Assembly: GCA_963930775.1 (NCBI GenBank) | Contig: OZ005691.1 | Coordinates: 5,453,000 to 5,516,999, forward strand | Direction: 5' to 3' | Length of the DNA: 64,000 nucleotides | From: Cliona cf. orientalis | Taxonomy: Eukaryota > Porifera > Demospongiae > Clionaida > Clionaidae | Shown here: positions 58,452 through 64,000 of the stretch, piece after piece | How the letters are laid out: the number at the start of each line of letters is the position of its first letter | How positions within the stretch are numbered: position 1 is the stretch's first letter | Made by a program: the position numbers and the translations under genes | Notes under the pieces: generated by a model | The model's input: the letters and a program-made list of their open reading frames with translations, nothing else | Told to the model about the DNA's origin: nothing | Database searches by the model: none

Positions 58452-58775
58452 ATTTAATAGTTTGTTTTTTTCTACTTAGTGTATAACTACTTAGTGTGTA
58501 ATTTCTACTTAGTGTGTAATCAAGAACACCTACATTCAAAGTAGAAAAATATTAGCAATGCTACAGTAATTTGCATTGTGATAATTATTACGGTATGTGC
58601 TAAATAGTGCATAGCAATTCGGAAGTGGTCGTCAGTAGTAAAAACGCATAAATTCACTACATGCACTTACGCGCTTCTACTACTGACGACCATTTCAGCT
58701 TCCGTGTACCACATGCTTCTGAGTCAGCAGTTTTTCACAAGGTTAGTAAAAATTAATTTCTAGCCAGCCGATTGT
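58452..58775 (-). repeat. block C, right copy, following a TTAA-unit tail
   Basis: 58452-58520 is the end of the interrupted unit (TTTTTTTCTACTTAGTGTAT, repeated CTACTTAGTGTGTAAT). 58520-58775 is the reverse complement of 23243-23620 without the hairpin, and therefore supplies its empty site (ATATTTTTCTACTTTGAATG on the - strand). Confidence 0.7.
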
Positions 58776-59267
58776 AGCCGGTGGCGTTCGAGTATGTAGC
58801 GATTGGTCTACACTCTACAAATGAAAGTTCCAGGGTGGTAACAGTTACACTGGTGTGATTATTGTCGGCCGATACTACCAAGGCTACAGCTGGAGCGATC
58901 GAGCTTCCCACAGCCCAACTCTGCCATGGTTGAGCTAGCTACAGCCATACTACACTGTAGTGTGGCTGTAGCTAGCTCAACCATGGCAGTCTACAGCAAG
59001 CGAATGCTAGCTAGCCTTGAGTCCAGGCTCTAGAGAGCCCGAGTTTTAACTCTGGTTTTTAATACAGCTAAGCCTAAGCTCATAACTAGTTGTGGTTGAC
59101 ACATAACCCATCTATGCATGCATGCATGCATGCACGCGCCTTGCCATGACATGGCAGTTCATACATAATATTATAGTTACTGTACAATGTCATGTATGTT
59201 CACATAGCTAGTATGCAGCAGTACATGCATGAACGATCACATCATGTTATGTGTATGTATGTGGTGA
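58770..59267 (-). repeat. right arm (block A) of the long-range inverted repeat
   Basis: Reverse complement of 5952-6429, ending at TGTATGTATGTGGTGA (59267). It contains an extra palindrome at 58921-58989 (CTGCCATGGTTGAGCTAGCT + ACAGCCA and its complement around a short loop) where the left arm has only one half. Confidence 0.8.
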
Positions 59268-59483
59268 CAGGAGCGCATAATTGAAAAAAAAGGAAGGGGG
59301 AGGGAGTGTGAAACGACCACGCATTTGATTAAAATCCCAGTTTTTACCCACGCTAATCGTATTACTAAATTTAGCACATTTATTTTAAGACGAAGGCAGA
59401 GAAGCTTGGAGTTTCGACTTGTACAGCCAGATGACAAGGCTTTGGGAGCCTTTCCGTGGATCTGAGATAGTGTCGAAACTTAC

Positions 59484-59567
59484 CAAAGGTCCAAAGAAAA
59501 GACTTGAAGCTTTTTGTGGAGTCTTGAGATCGTCTGTAAGTTGTTCTAGCCGCGCCGGTTCAGCCAT
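59484..59567 (-). CDS. possible first exon of an unknown gene
   Basis: On the - strand an ATG at 59567 opens 28 codons, MAEPARLEQLTDDLKTPQKA then SSLFFGPL, ending exactly at a strong donor GTAAGTTTCG in phase 0. The amphipathic, protein-like start followed by a consensus donor is suggestive. No downstream exon was found: 217 bp further on the right inverted arm begins. Its opposite-strand ORF (59419-59610) is treated as the shadow. Confidence 0.35.
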
Positions 59568-59599
59568 TCGCGTCGATCGGCCAGAAACGATGCTTGATG

Positions 59600-60475
59600 G
59601 TCAATTCTAGTAGCTTTGATGACTCTAAGCTCTCTTTCAAGGGAGCCAAGGGTCGAGAGGCTATGCTAGAAGAACGATCGAGCAAGCCTCAGAGGGAAAA
59701 TTTACTGCGTGGGCACATGCTGCTTCAATTAGCAGGCAATCAGCGCTTATTATTACATCCCGAGTCCTAATCAACAAAAAAAATTCAGCCAACCTATGAT
59801 TGATAAAGACTGCTTCAAAATGTTTAGCGCTCATTAAGCCTTATGTATCGACACAATGCCTTTAATGTTACACTATAACTACCACCATCATCACATTTTT
59901 TTACCATCAACTTTGCTGGATATCAGGCTAGCAGCAATAATTCTGATACAAGGGAACCGTCCATGCATGCCCATTCAAGAGTAATAATGACCCTTGCATA
60001 ACATCATACCACGGTGTTATGATATCTTAGCAGAAGGAAAATTGAATCAACATAAATTTTTTAGCACACTCTCCTAAGAGATAGGGGTTTGGCAGATTAA
60101 CACTGAATGTGTGATCTCTTAGCTCAACTCGAAAGTGGAATCAAATCACCAAAGGAAATGTACAATATCTTAGCACTAGCTCACCCTCCTAAGAGATCAC
60201 AGATTCACTGTAAGACATAACACAAAAGAAAGTGATTCTATAGATTCAAATCGCCAATGTTTAATCTCATAATATAGCATATCGAGCGAGTATATAATAT
60301 AGCATACATGTATCTCATATTATAGCATAGCGGTGATAAGGGATTAAGGGTTTGAGTCTACAATATTAATATGTTATCTCTTAATGTCTAATGTCCAATC
60401 TCAAGAGACATTCTGGGGCATCATATAACATCATACCAGGAATATATTAAAAGGAGTATGCAACACACATAGTAG
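59600..60475. other. low-copy spacer, nothing recognised
   Basis: AT-rich DNA with repeated ATCTCTTAG/CCTAAGAGAT words (about 60070-60200) but no clear element ends or ORFs. Confidence 0.4.
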
Positions 60476-60510
60476 TACCATAGTGTCCCATGGGTGCTTA
60501 AACATACGTA

Positions 60511-60755
60511 CACTATAAAAAGAAAACTGTCAGTTTGACATACAGTATGTCATTCTGGTTGCAGGTGAGTGAATAAAACGCATCACTTGCAGAGGGGAAC
60601 CTCATAACAAACATTCCTCTTTCATATTGGTTCCCCTATGCATTCTCATAACACTGCAGGCAGTAATTATCTGAATCCATGTATGTGATTTATTCACTCA
60701 CCTGTATCCAGAATGACAAACTACATGTCAAACTGACATTTCCGTTTTTGCAGTG
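60511..60755. mobile_element. 245-bp MITE, TA target, ends CACTRYAAAAA
   Basis: CACTATAAAAAGAAAACTGT + CAGTTTGACAT at 60511, inverted at 60755 (ATGTCAAACTGACATTTCCG...TTTTTGCAGTG). A further inner arm reads GTCATTCTGGTTGCAGGTGA. TA on both sides. Same terminal class as 1148-2492. Confidence 0.85.
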
Positions 60756-60781
60756 TAACTTGCGATTTTGGCCCGTATGGG

Positions 60782-61125
60782 CAGGGGCGTAGCCAGGGGG
60801 GAGCACAGGGGGCATTTGCCCCCCCTTTTTTTCCAGAATCATGTAATATTTATCACTTCTTACCGTATAAATACCAGCACCAAGTTGTTACAGCAGTCTT
60901 CAGAGTCAAAAATCATCACAGAAAAGCTGACTATAAAGCTATCTGTAAACAAATTTTCGAGCTATGCCTCGATCGAGCAGTGTCTGGTCTGGAATCTTGA
61001 ACGTTTGATGAGTTCAAAGGGCACAATACAGAGCGCGTGATTTAATTAGTGGGTGTGGTTTCCTGTCTAAAATTTTTCGCGCGCAATTTTGCCCCTCCTT
61101 TCCTAAAATCCTGGCTACGCCCCTG
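60782..61125. mobile_element. 344-bp element, CAGGGGCGTAGCCAGG ends, 5-bp TSD ATGGG
   Basis: CAGGGGCGTAGCCAGG at 60782 with its inverted partner CCTGGCTACGCCCCTG ending at 61125, flanked by ATGGG (60777-60781, 61126-61130). It contains an open stretch with no domain. It belongs to the CAGGG, 5-bp-TSD class with 8742-9145. Confidence 0.85.
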
Positions 61126-61599
61126 ATGGGCGATTACCTGGGATAAACATCCATTTGCCGCGATAGAAGCTGCTATAATGCATGGCCCCTTGAAATGCTA
61201 TACATGGGCGCTTACCCGGGAGTAGGCGCTTGGCTGGGACACTATAGTAGTACCAACATCTTATTCTGGATTTGATCAGATTACAACCACACTTGTACGT
61301 GGGCGTGAATATCATTTAAATTAATATGGAGTCATATTCTGTGCAGTTGCAGCTACTATCAAAACACTGATATGAGAGTGCAAACAGATTAGTACGTAAA
61401 CTGCCCTTATCCTCGGGCTATGCCCTCAGACTCAGGTCGGTTTACTGCCATAAATCCTTCTGCTTGGCAATTGAGCAATAAATGTATTACATGTCTAGTA
61501 GCTCGTATGTACTTTTCTGTATCAATGAGAGTATGTTATGATGTTTAGGTAATCTGTGCAGTGTTTCCTGCAGGAAATGTTTTTAAAAATTCTAGCTAC

Positions 61600-61680
61600 C
61601 GTATAGTGTCCCGGGTAAGCGCCCATGGGTGCTTAAATGTAACTCGTGATTTTGGCCTGCATGGGCACTTACCAAGGATC
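61600..61680 (+). repeat. solo end of the TACCGTATAGTGTCCC family
   Basis: TACCGTATAGTGTCCCGGGT + AAGCGCCC, then GGGTGCTTAAATGTAACTCG and TGGCCTGCATGGGCAC. Related to 60476-61249; no right partner was found. Confidence 0.65.
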
Positions 61681-61768
61681 AAATTTGTATTGAAGGTACT
61701 ACTTGAAATGGGGATACTACACAGTACAGTATTCCCCTTCTCTCAAGTGGAGGTTGGATGAGTTATAT

Positions 61769-62122
61769 CAAGTTAGTCTCGTGCCCAGCCCCCTTCATGC
61801 ACGCGCGAGAAAGGGTCTGGTCAAAAGGGTCGCACTTACGCGTCCGGCTGGAATGCAATAATTGGCAATTCAGGTGTGCGTACAATACTGAGAAACTAAC
61901 CGCCACTTCCGTACCGTGTGCATGCGCATGCATAGACCTTCCATAGACCGAGCGCACGCGCGTACGTACGGATCACGCATAATTACATTCCACTAATGTC
62001 ATGTGACCATGGTTCTGCAACCTGATTGGGCCGCAATATACGTACCTCGAGGACAAGGAAGTGCAACCCTTTTGACCAGACCCTTTCTCGCACGTACATG
62101 AAGGGGGCTGGGCACGAGACTA
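61769..62122. mobile_element. 354-bp TAG...CTA MITE, 9-bp TSD GAGTTATAT
   Basis: TAGTCTCGTGCCCAGCCCCC + TTCATG at 61774 is inverted at 62122. The arms extend about 55 bp through GAGAAAGGGTCTGGTCAAAA. GAGTTATAT lies at 61760-61768 and 62123-62131, with CAAGT extra at the left tip. Confidence 0.8.
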
Positions 62123-62484
62123 GAGTTATATATAGTCATAATATAATCTTATTATGACATTGGTATGCACATTATGCTGCTACACGTTCAATAGAATGCC
62201 ATTTAATTGCAAGTATAGGCTATTAGCTGATAGCTAAATAATATTATTTATGAACTACATGTATGGCTAGCTACTAGAAGTTGAAATAGAGGAGAACCAT
62301 GTAGATCTAGAGCTCTTAGACTAGCGTATAGCTAATATAATGAATGGAACCTTTCTTACCGAGGACTGAATTTTCTCAGTTGAAATGGTGGACGGATAAT
62401 ACGATAATAATATATTATGGCACTGGATCTTGTTCAATAGTTGTAACCTTCAAGGTGACTTAGATTTTGTATGAACACTTGACC

Positions 62485-63072
62485 ATCTCCCCAGTAGCTG
62501 CACAGTGTAATGGTGCATGTGGTTAAAGGTCGTCAATAGAATGCGTACACATCGATCGATGCTGGCCCCAGAAATCATGGAGATGGCGTCTAAGATCGAC
62601 TCTCAACCGTGATAGCGACAAGTTTCGATGCTTCAATCACATGCAGAGACGAACTCGACAGCACAGTATTCCTTCCGAATTTCAGGTTGGTCACGCTGCT
62701 GCAGTCGCGCGCGGGCCGGCCAGCCCCTTGTGACAATGATGCGTGCTACATAGCTAATAGCGCAAGGCTACTAACTGAGCTTTATTTATCCACGGCATTA
62801 CGTAAGCCAAGAAAACACGTGAAGTTCAACCAACAATACTTCTCAGAGAAAGTAGCGCTCAGCTTGTAATGTATTCGCTGCATACATGTGTAAGATACTC
62901 TACATATTTACTGATTTTCAAGTCCCAGATAGGCTCCAGCGAGGCCCTGGATTTTCTCATAGTTACCTCATAGGTTGCATCATAATTTCATCATAATTTC
63001 GTCATAATTTCATCATAGGTTACACCACAATTACCTCATAACCACAGAAAAGTAAATTGCTACTGGGGAGAT
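62485..63072. mobile_element. TIR element, copy 3 (588 bp)
   Basis: ATCTCCCCAGTAGC at 62485, inverted at 63072 (GCTACTGGGGAGAT). Colinear with the copies in the kinase introns at 34487 and 35353. It has ATAATTTCATC short repeats near 62985-63015. It lies just before the 200-N gap. Confidence 0.75.
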
Positions 63073-63215
63073 AATATTATTATAGTGATACATGGTGTAC
63101 CATGCATGCCCACGTTTTGTGCATAAGTGTATATACATGATCATGTCCAACCTCCTTGGTTAGAGATCACCACTCTTATGTACAAATTATTATCGTCACT
63201 GCATAATTATGTTTC

Positions 63216-63415
63216 NNNNNNNNNNNNNNNNNNNNNNNNNNNNNNNNNNNNNNNNNNNNNNNNNNNNNNNNNNNNNNNNNNNNNNNNNNNNNNNNNNNNN
63301 NNNNNNNNNNNNNNNNNNNNNNNNNNNNNNNNNNNNNNNNNNNNNNNNNNNNNNNNNNNNNNNNNNNNNNNNNNNNNNNNNNNNNNNNNNNNNNNNNNNN
63401 NNNNNNNNNNNNNNN
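63216..63415. other. assembly gap (200 N)
   Basis: Exactly 200 N, probably a placeholder of unknown true size, 68 bp before PLB exon 3. Confidence 1.
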
Positions 63416-63483
63416 GATAAATTATTAAAGTTTGCAAGAAAGGTGGCTGATGCAGCTGGATCAGCTACTGTAATCTATAATAG

Positions 63484-63594
63484 GGACAATCCTGGAGCAT
63501 TGGAATGGACAAGGATGCTCAGACTGTGGCAAACTTTCTCAAGTTCTACAACCCTTCAATTGTCGGTGGAAGCCTCGGCTCTCATATAGGAGAG
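63484..63594 (+). CDS. phospholipase B1-like hydrolase, exon 3
   Basis: AG acceptor at 63482-63483, donor GTCAGT at 63595. 37 codons, phase 0 to phase 0: GQSWSIGMDKDAQTVANFLK, then FYNPSIVGGS and LGSHIGE. This corresponds to the PLB1 segment in which (Y-R-)G-x-S-W-S-x-G-G-D is followed by a leucine-rich T-x-x-N-x-L-K-x-F-N-P motif. Exon 2 at 3936-3991 ends in ...NEYR in phase 0, so the junction EYR|GQSW is exactly the family pattern. The rest of the gene lies beyond the window. Confidence 0.85.
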
Positions 63595-63599
63595 GTCAG

Positions 63600-64000
63600 T
63601 CAGAAGGAAAAAAAAATACAAATTGATTCTTGTCATGCGATGATCTAATGTGAATAATGCCTGACCATATATGCAAATTGATTAGTCAGGTGATGATATG
63701 CATTAGGCAAAGTTATGAATAATATTATCAGTTACACAAAGGGACATTGTATGTTCTACCTCTCTATATGGGACACTGTTTGGGGTTCCAAAAACTTCCA
63801 TTCCCTATAGCTAGTTTCTATCCATTGAGAACCTCTAAGAAGACAACCTCTCTATAAAGGACAAAATAGCTGAATTTGTAATAGATACTATCGTTCCCAA
63901 AGTGTCCTTTGTTTTGAGGTTCGACTGTAGATCCCCCTCAGTACACACATACATACACTCTCTTTACATCATGCATTATAGCTTTGCTACGATGTCGTGT
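63600..64000. other. presumed PLB intron 3, nothing recognised
   Basis: AT-rich low-copy DNA after the exon 3 donor. No further exon seen before the window edge. Confidence 0.4.

Larger units (their letters stand above)
60476..61249. mobile_element. TACCATAGTGTCCC element carrying two nested elements
   Basis: TACCATAGTGTCCCATGGGT at 60476 and GGCTGGGACACTATAGTA ending at 61249 are inverted. A separate left-end copy at 61600 (TACCGTATAGTGTCCCGGGT) shows the uninterrupted sequence (GGGTGCTTAAATGTAACTCG) and so gives empty sites for the insertion at 60511. Without insertions the element would be about 180 bp. Confidence 0.75.

Noticed and set aside
59419..59610. 63-codon + ORF
   Set aside because: Antisense to the better-supported - strand start exon with a consensus donor.
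1..64000. tRNA, rRNA or other structural RNA genes
   Set aside because: No cloverleaf with A/B-box-like words or rRNA core sequence was recognised by eye. A covariance-model search would be decisive.

Overview
The window is eukaryotic, almost certainly from a basal animal and most likely a demosponge. The evidence is GT-AG introns with consistent phases, a metazoan tyrosine kinase with HRDLAARN and DFG motifs, a phospholipase-B-like GDSL hydrolase, AT-rich intergenic DNA, and very heavy loading with DNA-transposon debris. The species is inference. There are two assembly gaps (4248-4270 and 63216-63415).

Cellular genes are few. (1) A phospholipase-B1-like gene starts at 3687 on the + strand. 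Exons 1 and 2 (3687-3876, 3936-3991) are at the left edge and a phase-matched exon 3 (63484-63594) is at the right edge, so either one intron spans about 59.5 kb or the scaffold is misjoined at the gaps. (2) A tyrosine kinase, apparently a receptor, lies on the - strand. Ten exons run from a transmembrane-like exon at 40820 to a stop at 34004, and a separate coding exon at 45309-45455 may belong to its ectodomain. (3) Two weaker - strand exon candidates lie at 327-499 and 59484-59567.

The rest is mobile DNA. Left flank (1-5.95 kb): a LINE remnant, a 1.3-kb terminal-inverted-repeat (TIR) element inside a microsatellite, and a MITE nested in a MITE. From 5952 to 59267 the sequence is bracketed by about 480-bp inverted arms. 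Inside these, in order, are: a Gly-X-Y-encoding minisatellite; five tandem TIR units (7476-19206), each carrying a decayed piggyBac-type transposase; a large minisatellite palindrome (19.9-23.2 kb); an array of 0.4-kb TTAA-flanked units in reverse orientation (23.6-29.6 kb) holding a nearly intact LINE ORF; the kinase locus; and the same 0.4-kb units in forward orientation (45.8-58.5 kb), interrupted by several nested elements. Right flank (59.3-64 kb): more nested MITEs and PLB exon 3.

Reading target-site duplications (TSDs) sorts the nonautonomous elements into recurring classes: TA-flanked elements ending CCGTA (at least eight otherwise unlike families), TA-flanked elements ending CACTGTAAAA, elements with 5-bp TSDs (three of four ending CAGGG), elements ending TAG...CTA with 9-bp TSDs (including a 75-bp hairpin), and TTAA-flanked piggyBac-like units. 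The kinase and PLB genes are independent host genes; the remainder is layered transposition and inverted duplication.
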